Under the pieces are notes generated by a model. That model saw nothing but the letters and a program-made list of their open reading frames with translations, was not told where the DNA came from and made no database searches. A DNA stretch of 60,966 nucleotides from Chitinophagaceae bacterium (GTDB lineage Bacteria; Bacteroidota; Bacteroidia; Chitinophagales; Chitinophagaceae), in contig CANHCY010000011.1 of assembly GCA_947459295.1 (NCBI GenBank), forward strand, positions 1 to 60,966, read 5' to 3'. The translations under genes and the position numbers were made by a program. The stretch's first letter is position 1. The number at the start of each line of letters is the position of its first letter. Positions 30,901 through 38,060 of the stretch are shown piece by piece.

Positions 30901-31053
30901 AGTTTAGGTGCTGCAGCAACGAGCCGAATGCCACTTGGTATTGTCATTGTGGGTGGTATTTTCTTCAGCTTATTTTTAACGTTGTTTGTAGTGCCAGCTG
31001 TTTATATTTTTGTATCTGGTAAGCATATTAAAGCAATTGAAGAAACGGCATAA
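27982..31053 (+). CDS. RND multidrug-type efflux permease (AcrB/MdtB/MexB-like)
   Basis: The 1023-residue inner-membrane transporter has the 12-helix RND layout with two large periplasmic loops. The proton-relay residues are present: adjacent aspartates in TM4 (GLVVDDGIVVTENI) and a lysine in TM10 (GLVTKNGILIVEF). N-terminal features include the PILATVMNLLIILFGVVGY membrane segment and EYPAIDPPVVNV. The short-hydrophobic family type (HAE-1) fits best, exporting amphiphilic compounds by a rotating trimer. It follows the adaptor gene by 2 bases and is followed by pdxH after only 9, suggesting one transcript. Heavy-metal RND pumps lack some of these motifs, so a drug/bile/solvent pump is more likely. 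Substrate unknown. Confidence 0.94.
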   Translation: MNISELALKRPILATVMNLLIILFGVVGYNFLSVREYPAIDPPVVNVRTSYAGANADIIESQITEPLEKSINGIPGIKTINSSSNNGSSNISIEFEVDQDLEAAANDVRDKVSQATRNLPQDIDAPPVVSKSDASSDFILLMAVQSKTKGLMELSEYAENVLQERFQTIPEVSSVSIFGQKRPAMRIWIDPNKLNAFNLTYSDFRTALNRENVEIPSGKLYGNKTELTIRALGKLQTEDDFKNLIIVENEAGIIRLKDIAKVEIGPEQEEYSWKLNGINGVGVIISPQPGANYIKIADEFYKRVEEIKKNEKGDFEFTPLIDQTKNVRRAIKEVEETLLISFTLVVLVIFFFFRNWLIAIRPIIDIPISLIATFFVMYIFGFSINVLTLLGIVLATGLVVDDGIVVTENIFRKLELGLPIRRAALEGSKEIFFAVISTSITLAVVFLPVIFLQGFVGSLFREFGITVAAAVLISAFVSLTITPVLNVLLTKKGAGHGKFYEQTEPFFRGMENGYKRLLAAFVRVRWIAWVIVVFCLGAIYFVGKNLPSELAPLEDRSSIRFQMTGPEGASFNYMSDVAGGLTDYLSDSIPEKSFVFASIPGFSGNGGVNGGTARIALVDPEDRKRSQSDIVKAVTKKLPQFNNARIFPVEEQTISVGLGSRGALPIQLILQNLEFEKIKAIIPKFLEEARKDKTFQNVDVNLKFSKPELQLTIDRIKAKDLGLSISDVADVVSSAFSGRRLAYFTMKGKQYDVISQVSLSDRQTPSDILSLYVRNNRGEMIPLSAVVDLKESSNPPTLYHYNRFRSATISASLAEGKTIGDGVKAMDEISKRLLDESFHTAYGGPSRDFKESSSNTTFAFLLALLLIYLVLAGQFESFKDPFIIMITVPLAIAGALISLWMFDQTLNIFSQIGMIMLIGLVTKNGILIVEFANNKRIEGLAKKEAVLEAASQRLRPILMTSLATALGALPIALSLGAAATSRMPLGIVIVGGIFFSLFLTLFVVPAVYIFVSGKHIKAIEETA

Positions 31054-31062
31054 ACTAGTAGT

Positions 31063-31740
31063 ATGAGTAATGAAATCGCGGATATCAGAAAAGATTATAA
31101 ACTAGCTTCTCTAGAAGAAGCGGACGTGGCTTCAAATCCAATCGATCAATTTACACGCTGGTGGAATGAAGCAGTAGCATCACAAATTGACGAAGTAAAT
31201 GCCATGACACTGGCTACCGTAAATGCTGCCGGTGTTCCTGCTGCGCGCATCGTACTCTTAAAAGGGTACAACCCAAATGGTTTTATTTTTTTTACGAATT
31301 ACGAAAGCGATAAAGGGAAAAATTTAGCACAAAATCCAAACGCTGCAATTGTTTTTTTCTGGAAAGAATTAGAGAGGCAAATACGCATTGAAGGCACGGT
31401 TCAAAAAGTAAGTGCCGAAGAAAGCGATCGTTATTTTAATTCCCGCCCAGCTTCTAGTAGAATTGGTGCTTGGGCTTCACCACAAAGCGCTGTTATTGAA
31501 AACAGATTGGTGATCGAACAAAATGTAGAGCGCTACAGTTCTATTTTTGCAAATGATTCTATCGAAAGACCCGATCATTGGGGTGGCTATATTGTAAAAC
31601 CAATAAGTATCGAATTTTGGCAAGGCAGATCAAGCCGCTTGCATGACCGCATCAGGTACACACTTGAAACCAGTGCATATCATGCAGGCACAGATACTAG
31701 GTCCGATGCGAATTGGAAAATTGAACGCCTAGCTCCTTAA
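31063..31740 (+). CDS. pdxH: Pyridoxamine 5'-phosphate oxidase
   Basis: This 225-residue FMN enzyme oxidises pyridoxine- or pyridoxamine-5'-phosphate to pyridoxal phosphate, the last step of vitamin B6 synthesis and salvage. The sequence shows the family's RIVLLKGY and FFTNYESDKG FMN-binding segments, then RQIRIEG and a SRPASSRIGAWAS substrate-site motif. The C-terminal EFWQGRSSRLHDR and NWKIERLAP motifs are also present. Its length matches the usual 210-230 residues. It starts 9 bases after the RND pump stop, probably by read-through rather than a functional link, and is convergent with the transketolase subunit gene (13-base gap). Confidence 0.95.
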   Translation: MSNEIADIRKDYKLASLEEADVASNPIDQFTRWWNEAVASQIDEVNAMTLATVNAAGVPAARIVLLKGYNPNGFIFFTNYESDKGKNLAQNPNAAIVFFWKELERQIRIEGTVQKVSAEESDRYFNSRPASSRIGAWASPQSAVIENRLVIEQNVERYSSIFANDSIERPDHWGGYIVKPISIEFWQGRSSRLHDRIRYTLETSAYHAGTDTRSDANWKIERLAP

Positions 31741-31753
31741 AAAATTATTACAA

Positions 31754-32716
31754 TTATTTTCTTGCGATTACTTTTTCAGCAGCTGCTACAATAAATGGCG
31801 TATCTAAACCATATTTTGTTAGAAGTTGTGTTGGTGTACCGCTTTCTCCAAAAGTATCGTTGGTGCCAACATACTCGATTGGAATTGGGAAGTGTTTTGC
31901 AGCAACTTGTGCAACACTATCACCTAGTCCACCAATAATATTATGTTCTTCGACAGTAACAGCACATTTTGTTTTTGAAATAGAACGGATAATAGCCGCT
32001 TCATCAAGAGGCTTGATGGTATGTATATTGATCACTTCTACACTCAATCCTTTTTCTTCTAGTATGCGTCCTGCTTCGATCGCTTTCCAAACCATATGGC
32101 CGCAAGCAAAAATACTTACATCCGTACCTTCCGATAATTGTTGCGCTTTACCAATAACAAAATCACTACCATCTACGGCTGTAAAGTTTGGCCATTTTGG
32201 ACGACCAAATCTTAAATACACAGGGCCTTCATAAGATGCAATGGCTTTAGTAGCAGCCTTGGTTTGATTAAAATCGCAAGGAACAATAACGGTCATGCCC
32301 GGAAGCATTTTCATAAGTCCAATGTCTTCTAATATTTGGTGCGTTGCACCATCTTCACCTAGGGTAAGACCTGCGTGTGATGCACAAATCTTTACATTCT
32401 TTCCGCTATACGCAACACTCTGTCTGATTTGATCATATACTCTACCTGTGCTAAAATTTGCAAACGTTGTCGTGTATGGAATTTTACCTCCAATGGTCAT
32501 GCCAGCAGCAATACCAATCATGTTGGCTTCTGCAATACCTACTTGTACAAAACGGTTTGGAAAATCTTTGATGAAGGGACCTAGTTTTAATGAACCTGCT
32601 AGATCTGCAGTAAGTACCACTACATTTTCATTTTCTTTTCCGATTTCGTGAATGCCTTCACCAAATCCACCGCGTGTTTCTTTTTCGTTTTGTACTTGTA
32701 TGTCTTGTAATTTCAT
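31754..32716 (-). CDS. Transketolase C-terminal subunit (partner not adjacent)
   Basis: The 320-residue protein corresponds to the pyrimidine-binding plus C-terminal domains of transketolase/DXS, not a full enzyme of about 650 residues. The conserved Glu that activates thiamine diphosphate lies in VGIAEANMIGIAAG. A C-terminal domain follows with a VINIHTIKPLDE segment. Split transketolases, with separate N- and C-terminal subunits, are known in several phyla including Bacteroidota and usually have adjacent genes. Here the N-terminal (diphosphate-binding) subunit is absent. Instead a carB half-gene ends 12 bases upstream, apparently in the same operon. A functional enzyme would need the other subunit from elsewhere. 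Domain identity is certain, the physiological reaction less so. Confidence 0.85.
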   Translation of the reverse strand: MKLQDIQVQNEKETRGGFGEGIHEIGKENENVVVLTADLAGSLKLGPFIKDFPNRFVQVGIAEANMIGIAAGMTIGGKIPYTTTFANFSTGRVYDQIRQSVAYSGKNVKICASHAGLTLGEDGATHQILEDIGLMKMLPGMTVIVPCDFNQTKAATKAIASYEGPVYLRFGRPKWPNFTAVDGSDFVIGKAQQLSEGTDVSIFACGHMVWKAIEAGRILEEKGLSVEVINIHTIKPLDEAAIIRSISKTKCAVTVEEHNIIGGLGDSVAQVAAKHFPIPIEYVGTNDTFGESGTPTQLLTKYGLDTPFIVAAAEKVIARK

Positions 32717-32728
32717 AAGAAGTATAAT

Positions 32729-34375
32729 TTAACCTTCAAAAGTGCTATAAAAATATGGTGTCTTTGCTTCAAACTCGGCGCTACAGGTATCTACCATTTT
32801 GTAAACCCTAGTAATGCCTAAAGCTTTTCTTTTTTCATACACTTGTTCGTCTGTGCAATCGCCTTGTAATATTTTTGAGATTTGCACGTCACCGAAACCA
32901 CATTTTTTAGCTTCCTTTAATAAGCTTTCAGGAAGGGTTTCTAATGTATGCGTTGCAATTTCTTTTTCGATGTTACAAATTTGTAAAATCTGGTTTAAGA
33001 ACCATCTGTCAATTCCCGTTGCTTGTGCAATCGACTTAACAGTGGAACCCGCCATGAGCGCATCTTTGATTCTAAATATGCGGTCCCATTTTGGTGTTTT
33101 TATATATTCTACGAGGTCTTCACTTTTCATGAGGCTTTTTCCATAATAGCCTAAACCAACGGCTTCATTTTCTAAACTCTGACAAGCTTTTTGTATTGCT
33201 TCTTTAAAGTTTCTTCCAATCGCCATTACCTCACCCACACTTTTCATTTGTAAACCAAGTGTATCATTAGCGCCTTTAAATTTATCAAAATTCCAACGCG
33301 GTACTTTTACAATGACGTAATCAAGTGCTGGTTCAAAATACGCAGAAGTCGTTTGCGTGATTTGATTTTTTAATTCATCTAAACTATAACCAATCGCAAG
33401 TTTAGCTGCAATTTTAGCAATTGGATAACCCGTTGCTTTTGATGCAAGTGCTGATGATCTACTCACGCGCGGATTGATTTCAACAGCAATCAATTCTTCG
33501 GTAGAAGGGTTGAGTGCAAATTGTACGTTACATCCACCAGAAAAATTACCCAAAGAACGCATCATTAAAATAGCTTTGTTGCGCATGTCTTGGAAAGCCG
33601 AATCGCTGAGTGTCATAGCAGGTGCAACCGTAATGGAATCTCCGGTATGGACACCCATTGGGTCTAAATTTTCTACGGTACAAATGATAACAACATTATC
33701 ATTTTGGTCGCGTAATAATTCAAGTTCATATTCTTTCCATCCAAGTACTGCTTTTTCTACAAGTACTTCATGTATTGGGGAAGCCTTTAAACCTCTTTCG
33801 AGTGCGGCATCTAAATCATCTTTACTATGTACAAATCCACCACCCGTTCCACCTAATGTAAATGAAGGTCTGATAACAAGTGGAAATCCAATTTCTTGTG
33901 CAAATTCTTTTCCTTCTAGAAAACTATTGGCTACACGGCTAGGGGCAACAGCAATACCAATATTTACCATGAGCTGTCTAAACTTTTCACGGTCTTCGGC
34001 AGTGTCAATAGCTGCAACGTCTACACCAATCATGCGCACATTGTACTTGTTCCAAATGCCTATTTCATCCGCTTCTTTACAAAGGTTTAATGCAGTTTGA
34101 CCACCCATGGTAGGAAGTACAGCATCGATTTCATTTTCTTGTAAAATCTGCTCGATACTTTCGATGGTAAGCGGTAACAAGTAGACTTTATCAGCCATCA
34201 TTGGGTCTGTCATGATGGTGGCAGGATTTGAATTAATCAAAATCACTTTAATGCCTTCTTCACGCAAACTTCTAGCTGCTTGAGAACCAGAATAGTCAAA
34301 TTCGCAGGCCTGACCAATAATAATGGGACCAGAACCAACAATAAGTACCGATTTTATGGAGTTGTCTTTTGGCAT
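32729..34375 (-). CDS. carB: Carbamoyl-phosphate synthase large subunit, N-terminal half only
   Basis: The 548-residue protein covers the carboxyphosphate (first ATP-grasp) half and the oligomerisation domain of CarB. It begins SVLIVGSGPIIIGQACEFDYSG, has GGQTALNL, FTLGGTGGGF and EINPRVSRSSALASKATGYP, and ends with the YFYST stretch that precedes the second half in full-length CarB. It then stops (TAA) at that domain boundary. CarB is normally about 1070 residues; the carbamoyl-phosphate-synthesising half and allosteric domain are not encoded next to it. Split carB genes exist in some archaea and in Aquifex. The frame is intact, so this looks like a natural split gene rather than decay. The transketolase subunit gene follows after 12 bases. 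The full reaction makes carbamoyl phosphate for pyrimidines and arginine. Confidence 0.85.
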   Translation of the reverse strand: MPKDNSIKSVLIVGSGPIIIGQACEFDYSGSQAARSLREEGIKVILINSNPATIMTDPMMADKVYLLPLTIESIEQILQENEIDAVLPTMGGQTALNLCKEADEIGIWNKYNVRMIGVDVAAIDTAEDREKFRQLMVNIGIAVAPSRVANSFLEGKEFAQEIGFPLVIRPSFTLGGTGGGFVHSKDDLDAALERGLKASPIHEVLVEKAVLGWKEYELELLRDQNDNVVIICTVENLDPMGVHTGDSITVAPAMTLSDSAFQDMRNKAILMMRSLGNFSGGCNVQFALNPSTEELIAVEINPRVSRSSALASKATGYPIAKIAAKLAIGYSLDELKNQITQTTSAYFEPALDYVIVKVPRWNFDKFKGANDTLGLQMKSVGEVMAIGRNFKEAIQKACQSLENEAVGLGYYGKSLMKSEDLVEYIKTPKWDRIFRIKDALMAGSTVKSIAQATGIDRWFLNQILQICNIEKEIATHTLETLPESLLKEAKKCGFGDVQISKILQGDCTDEQVYEKRKALGITRVYKMVDTCSAEFEAKTPYFYSTFEG

Positions 34376-34397
34376 AGGAACTAAAAAATAAATTGTG

Positions 34398-34405
34398 CAA
34401 ATTTA
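34398..34405 (-). promoter_or_regulatory. -7 promoter box upstream of carB
   Basis: TAAATTTG on the minus strand fits TAnnTTTG and ends 22 bases before the carB ATG, a sensible leader length. I see no TTTG -33 element at the expected spacing, so confidence is limited. Confidence 0.35.
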
Positions 34406-34420
34406 ATAAAGGGGGAGCAG

Positions 34421-34480
34421 AAGGGGGTATTTTTTTTGAACTAATTGCCCCTAATTTTATTATATAATGGTTACCCCCTT
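34421..34480. repeat. 9-bp inverted repeat in the carB-bcp intergenic region
   Basis: AAGGGGGTA (34421-34429) and TACCCCCTT (34472-34480) are perfect reverse complements separated by 42 AT-rich bases between divergent genes. The G-run arm is preceded by a second G-run (34411-34415). It could be an operator or a stem-loop in the bcp leader; a protein partner cannot be inferred. Confidence 0.45.
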
Positions 34481-34505
34481 ATTTTTAATCTCCTAAATAG
34501 CCAAA

Positions 34506-34967
34506 ATGTTACAAGAAGGATCCAAAGCACCTGCCTTTAAAGGCCTCGACCAAAACGGTAAAACCATTGCCCTGTCTAGTTTTAAGGGCCAAAAGCTGGT
34601 CTTATACTTCTACCCGCATGATATGACCCCCACCTGTACCGTTCAGGCCTGTAACCTCAGGGATAATTATAAATTGTTGGCCAAAAAGGGGTACCAAGTG
34701 GTAGGGGTGAGCTCTGACGACCAAAAAAGCCACCTCAAATTTATTGCCAAGCACGAATTGCCGTTTCCGCTTATTGCCGACACAGACCTTGTGATTCATG
34801 AAAAATATGGCGTTTGGGCCGAAAAGAAGTTTATGGGCAAAACCTATATGGGAACCCTGCGTACTACATTTATTATCGATGAAAACGGGGTGATCGAAAA
34901 AATTATCACAAAGCCCGATTCAAAAAATCATGGACAAGAAATTTTAGGCGCTCCTAAAAAGAAATAA
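34506..34967 (+). CDS. bcp: Thiol peroxidase, BCP/peroxiredoxin Q type
   Basis: This 153-residue cytoplasmic peroxiredoxin reduces hydrogen peroxide and organic hydroperoxides using thioredoxin. The peroxidatic Cys44 sits in the MTPTCTVQAC motif with the resolving Cys49 five residues on, the typical spacing of the atypical two-Cys Bcp class. The downstream LRTTFIIDENG beta-strand motif is conserved. The length equals the usual 150-160. It is transcribed divergently from carB across a 130-base gap and is 5 bases upstream of the serine hydrolase gene. This G+C-richer stretch (about 34500-34900) uses more C/G-ending codons than its neighbours, probably reflecting high expression. Confidence 0.95.
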   Translation: MLQEGSKAPAFKGLDQNGKTIALSSFKGQKLVLYFYPHDMTPTCTVQACNLRDNYKLLAKKGYQVVGVSSDDQKSHLKFIAKHELPFPLIADTDLVIHEKYGVWAEKKFMGKTYMGTLRTTFIIDENGVIEKIITKPDSKNHGQEILGAPKKK

Positions 34968-34972
34968 ATTTT

Positions 34973-35854
34973 ATGAAGAATTTACTTGCTTTCATTTTTG
35001 TAGTGGCGCTCATACCGGCGCAAGCACAAAAAGTAAATAAAAAATTACAGCAACAATTACAAAAAGTAACGACTGGCTTTAAAGGTGACGTGGGTATTTA
35101 TGTAAAAGATTTGCATACTGGTAAAATTGCCAGTATAAATGCGGATAGTATTTTTCCAACAGCGAGTATGGTTAAAGTACCCATACTTATTGGCATCATG
35201 GATAAACTTAATAAAGGTGAACTCAATTACCATCAAGAGCTAACCTATAAAGATTCTTTGTTTTATGCTGGTTCCGATTTACTCGCATCACTAAAACACA
35301 ATGAAAAAGTAGAGCTAAGTAAAGTGATCATGCTCATGCTTACAACAAGTGATAATACCGCAAGTTTGTGGCTACAATCACTAGCCGGTACTGGAACAAG
35401 AATCAATCAAATCCTTGACAGCATTGGTTATACGGCTACTAGGGTAAATAGTAGAACGCCGGGTAGAGAAGCGGGTAGAGATAAGTTTGGATGGGGACAA
35501 ACCAGTCCCAAAGAAATGGCTACTATGTTTGAAGCTTTAGCGAATCGAAATTTATTAGATACCGCTTCTTCTGAAAAAATGATTCGTTTGCTGGGAAGAA
35601 ATTATTGGGACGAAGAAGCACTTTCACAAATTCCGCCCGATGTTTTTGTTGCCAGTAAAAATGGTGCCGTTAATGCGAGCAGAAGTGAAGTGATGTATGT
35701 GTACGGACAATATGCCCGATATGTTTTTTGCATTTGTACTAAAAATAATAAAGACATTAGTTGGGGATCTCAAAATGAGGCTTGGGAGCTGGCCAGAAAA
35801 ATTTCTAAATTATTATGGGTAAGATTACAAAATGTATCGCTCATGTTTAACTAA
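34973..35854 (+). CDS. Class A beta-lactamase-like serine hydrolase, exported
   Basis: This 293-residue protein has a signal peptide (residues 1-19, ending AQAQ) and the serine-beta-lactamase/D-Ala-D-Ala-peptidase fold. The nucleophile is in S65-M-V-K68, the second motif is S126-D-N128 and the third is K229-N-G231. No clear Glu-xx-Leu-Asn of the omega loop is present, and the RTPGREAGRDKFG segment takes its place. A general deacylating role against beta-lactams is therefore uncertain; a peptidoglycan peptidase or esterase is possible. It lies 5 bases after bcp and its 3' end overlaps the convergent feoB stop by 8 bases. Fold is certain, resistance is not. Confidence 0.8.
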   Translation: MKNLLAFIFVVALIPAQAQKVNKKLQQQLQKVTTGFKGDVGIYVKDLHTGKIASINADSIFPTASMVKVPILIGIMDKLNKGELNYHQELTYKDSLFYAGSDLLASLKHNEKVELSKVIMLMLTTSDNTASLWLQSLAGTGTRINQILDSIGYTATRVNSRTPGREAGRDKFGWGQTSPKEMATMFEALANRNLLDTASSEKMIRLLGRNYWDEEALSQIPPDVFVASKNGAVNASRSEVMYVYGQYARYVFCICTKNNKDISWGSQNEAWELARKISKLLWVRLQNVSLMFN

Positions 35855-37961
35855 ACAAAACATAGGTTATCCAACTCATCCCGTATGCGAGAGCCGTCAT
35901 ATACACGAGTTGAAACGCAGGCCATTTCCAAGACTTTGTTTCTCTTTTTACAACGGCTAGCGTACTCATACACTGCATGGCTAGTAAATAAAATATCATG
36001 AGTGAAAGCCCCGCTGCCAGTGTGTATACTTTGCTTCCATCTGGATGTCTTGCCGCGGCTAATTTTTGTCTGAGAGAGCTGTCTTCACTGTCTTCTACGC
36101 TATATAAGGTAGCCATGGTACCTACAAAAACCTCTCTAGCTGCAAAGGAGGTTATGAGCGCGATACCAATTTTCCAGTCGTATCCAAGCGGCTTGATGGC
36201 CGGCTCAATGGCTTTACCCAAAATGCCCGCATACGAATGTTGTAGTTTTTCGGCAGCGTATTGTTTATCTAAAGAATCTTTTTTTGCAGGCAACACTTGA
36301 CTTAGTGCTTCATACTTTTTAGTCGTATTTGCTATTTGATCGTCAGGTCCGTAGCTACTTAAAAACCATAATAGTAGGCTAATGATCATGATTACTTTAC
36401 CGGCATCTGTTACAAATATTTTAGCTTTTTCGATCATGGTAATACCCACGTTTTTCCAACGAGGTGCTCTGTACATGGGAAGTTCTAAAATAAAAAAGCT
36501 TTTTTCCTGAATCGTAATAAACCACTTTAATATATAGCTCACCAGCAAGGCCATTACAATACCTAATAAGTAAAGGCCCATCATTACAAGCCCTTGTAAA
36601 CTTAAAAATCCAAAGTAGTATTTGTTGTCAACAACAAGTGAAATTAGAATGGTAAAAACCGGTAATCGGGCACTACAACTCATGAGTGGCGTAACGAGTA
36701 TCGTTAACAACCTTTCTTTTTTATTTTCAATATTGCGGGCACTCATAATGGCTGGTACGGCGCATGCAAAACCACTTACCATGGGCATTACACTTTTTCC
36801 ATTCAGCCCCACTTTACGCATGAGTCTATCACTTAAAAAACTGATGCGCGCCATATAACCACTGTCTTCAAGTATGGTGATAAGCCCAAATAAAATCATG
36901 ATTTGTGGCACAAATACTAAAATACCGCTAAGGCCAGCCACCAGTCCATTCACAATTAAATTACTCCACCATGCTTCTGGAAGCCATGCAGACAAAGAGC
37001 TTCCGCCTTTTGCAAAGGCCCACTCAATGCCATCCATCGGAAAACTAGCCAGCCAATAAACACTTTGAAATAAAATAAATAATACCGCTAGTAAAATGAC
37101 ATAACCCCAAACTCGGTGTAATAAAATATTATCTAACTTATCTGAAAAAATCTTTTTTTCTAAAGGTCCCGGCTCTACAACATACTTCCGCATCACGTCT
37201 CTGATTTGACTATAGCGCTGCAAAATTTCTTCGGCCTGTGTTTTGGTTGAATTAAATTGATACGTCACTACTAGCGCATCAATTTGCGTTTGTACTTCTT
37301 TTGATAACGGAAAATTTTCGTGATTGATTAAATAATGCATCGCAGCATAATCACTTAAGCCTGGCACTATTTTATGAACGTCATCTATTGCAATTGGCGC
37401 TAATTTTTTTACGTCAATAAATTTTTTATCATTACTGGCGCTTGTATTTACCGTTAATTGTTGTAAGGCTTTTTTTAATTCTGTAATGCCCTTGTTTTTT
37501 CGGGGGTTAACGGCAATAATGGTGATACCTAATTCTTTTTCAAGCCCCGCAATATCTATTTTGATACCCTTACTTGATGCAATATCATTCATGGTGAGGG
37601 CCATCACTACAGGAATTTGCAAATCGATAATCTGACTGCAAAAAAGTAAATTTCGTTTGAGGTTACTGGCATCAGCAACGAGGAGGACAGCATCTGTTGT
37701 AACCGATTCGTCGGTTCCCATAAGTACTTTGTACGCCACCCACTCGTCAGCTCTTCTCGGATACAAACTATAAGTACCCGGAAGGTCAATTAATGTTGTG
37801 TTGGTAGCATCTGGTAACTGAAGGCTCCCCGTTTTTTTATCTACTGTTACCCCTGGAAAATTGCCTACTTGTTGGTGTAGGCCCGTCAAAGCATTGAAAA
37901 TGGAGCTTTTTCCACTGTTGGGATTACCCACTAAAGCAATATGGAGGTCTCTTTGACTCAA
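35847..37961 (-). CDS. feoB: Ferrous iron transport protein B
   Basis: The 704-residue protein couples an N-terminal GTPase domain to an inner-membrane Fe2+ permease. G1 is GNPNSGKSS (residues 12-20), G2 is the PGVTVDKKTG region and G3 is LIDLPGTYSL. G4 reads TMND instead of the usual NMxD. The two Gate-like membrane segments contain PLMSCSARLPVF (with the proposed iron-path Cys) and FAAREVFVGTMATLY. The start is TTG at 37961, since no ATG lies in frame ahead of the G1 motif. No feoA is adjacent and no FeoA-like SH3 domain is fused, although the pair is common in bacteria. It is divergent from the M28 peptidase gene. Likely a major route for ferrous iron uptake. Confidence 0.93.
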   Translation of the reverse strand: MSQRDLHIALVGNPNSGKSSIFNALTGLHQQVGNFPGVTVDKKTGSLQLPDATNTTLIDLPGTYSLYPRRADEWVAYKVLMGTDESVTTDAVLLVADASNLKRNLLFCSQIIDLQIPVVMALTMNDIASSKGIKIDIAGLEKELGITIIAVNPRKNKGITELKKALQQLTVNTSASNDKKFIDVKKLAPIAIDDVHKIVPGLSDYAAMHYLINHENFPLSKEVQTQIDALVVTYQFNSTKTQAEEILQRYSQIRDVMRKYVVEPGPLEKKIFSDKLDNILLHRVWGYVILLAVLFILFQSVYWLASFPMDGIEWAFAKGGSSLSAWLPEAWWSNLIVNGLVAGLSGILVFVPQIMILFGLITILEDSGYMARISFLSDRLMRKVGLNGKSVMPMVSGFACAVPAIMSARNIENKKERLLTILVTPLMSCSARLPVFTILISLVVDNKYYFGFLSLQGLVMMGLYLLGIVMALLVSYILKWFITIQEKSFFILELPMYRAPRWKNVGITMIEKAKIFVTDAGKVIMIISLLLWFLSSYGPDDQIANTTKKYEALSQVLPAKKDSLDKQYAAEKLQHSYAGILGKAIEPAIKPLGYDWKIGIALITSFAAREVFVGTMATLYSVEDSEDSSLRQKLAAARHPDGSKVYTLAAGLSLMIFYLLAMQCMSTLAVVKRETKSWKWPAFQLVYMTALAYGMSWITYVLFS

Positions 37962-37978
37962 TTTTAATTGGATGGCTA

Positions 37979-37986
37979 CAAAAGTA
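37979..37986 (-). promoter_or_regulatory. -7 promoter box for feoB
   Basis: TACTTTTG on the minus strand matches TAnnTTTG and ends 17 bases before the TTG start of feoB. A -33 element is not obvious, and no Fur-box-like palindrome is evident in the short 99-base gap to the M28 gene. Confidence 0.45.
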
Positions 37987-38032
37987 CCCCCAAAGAGGGG
38001 AGGGTAGTTACGAGATTGGGAACAGAATCGCT

Positions 38033-38040
38033 TACTTTTG
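38033..38040 (+). promoter_or_regulatory. -7 promoter box for the M28 peptidase gene
   Basis: TACTTTTG lies 20 bases before the preferred ATG at 38061 and matches the Bacteroidota consensus. It supports the downstream start over the in-frame ATG at 37968, which would lie upstream of this box. No clear -33 element. Confidence 0.45.
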
Positions 38041-38060
38041 TACGTAATAAAGCAAGCAAA

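Noticed and set aside
33474..34100. 208-codon open frame antisense to carB
   Set aside because: It lies wholly opposite the conserved ATP-grasp region of carB and shows no domain; Ser/Pro-rich composition is typical of antisense frames.
31754..34375. Frameshift or pseudogene explanation for the half-length carB and transketolase genes
   Set aside because: Both frames are intact, begin with ATG and end at domain boundaries; the transketolase subunit is a recognised natural form, so decay is not the simplest reading, though a sequencing error at the carB stop cannot be excluded.
34411..34480. Rho-independent terminator in the carB-bcp gap
   Set aside because: The gap lies between divergent genes, so no transcript ends there, and the 42-base loop is too long for a typical terminator.
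35847..37961. Frameshift in feoB because of its TTG start and overlap with the hydrolase gene
   Set aside because: The frame is continuous for 704 codons with all G-domain and Gate motifs; the 8-base 3' overlap is between convergent genes and harmless.
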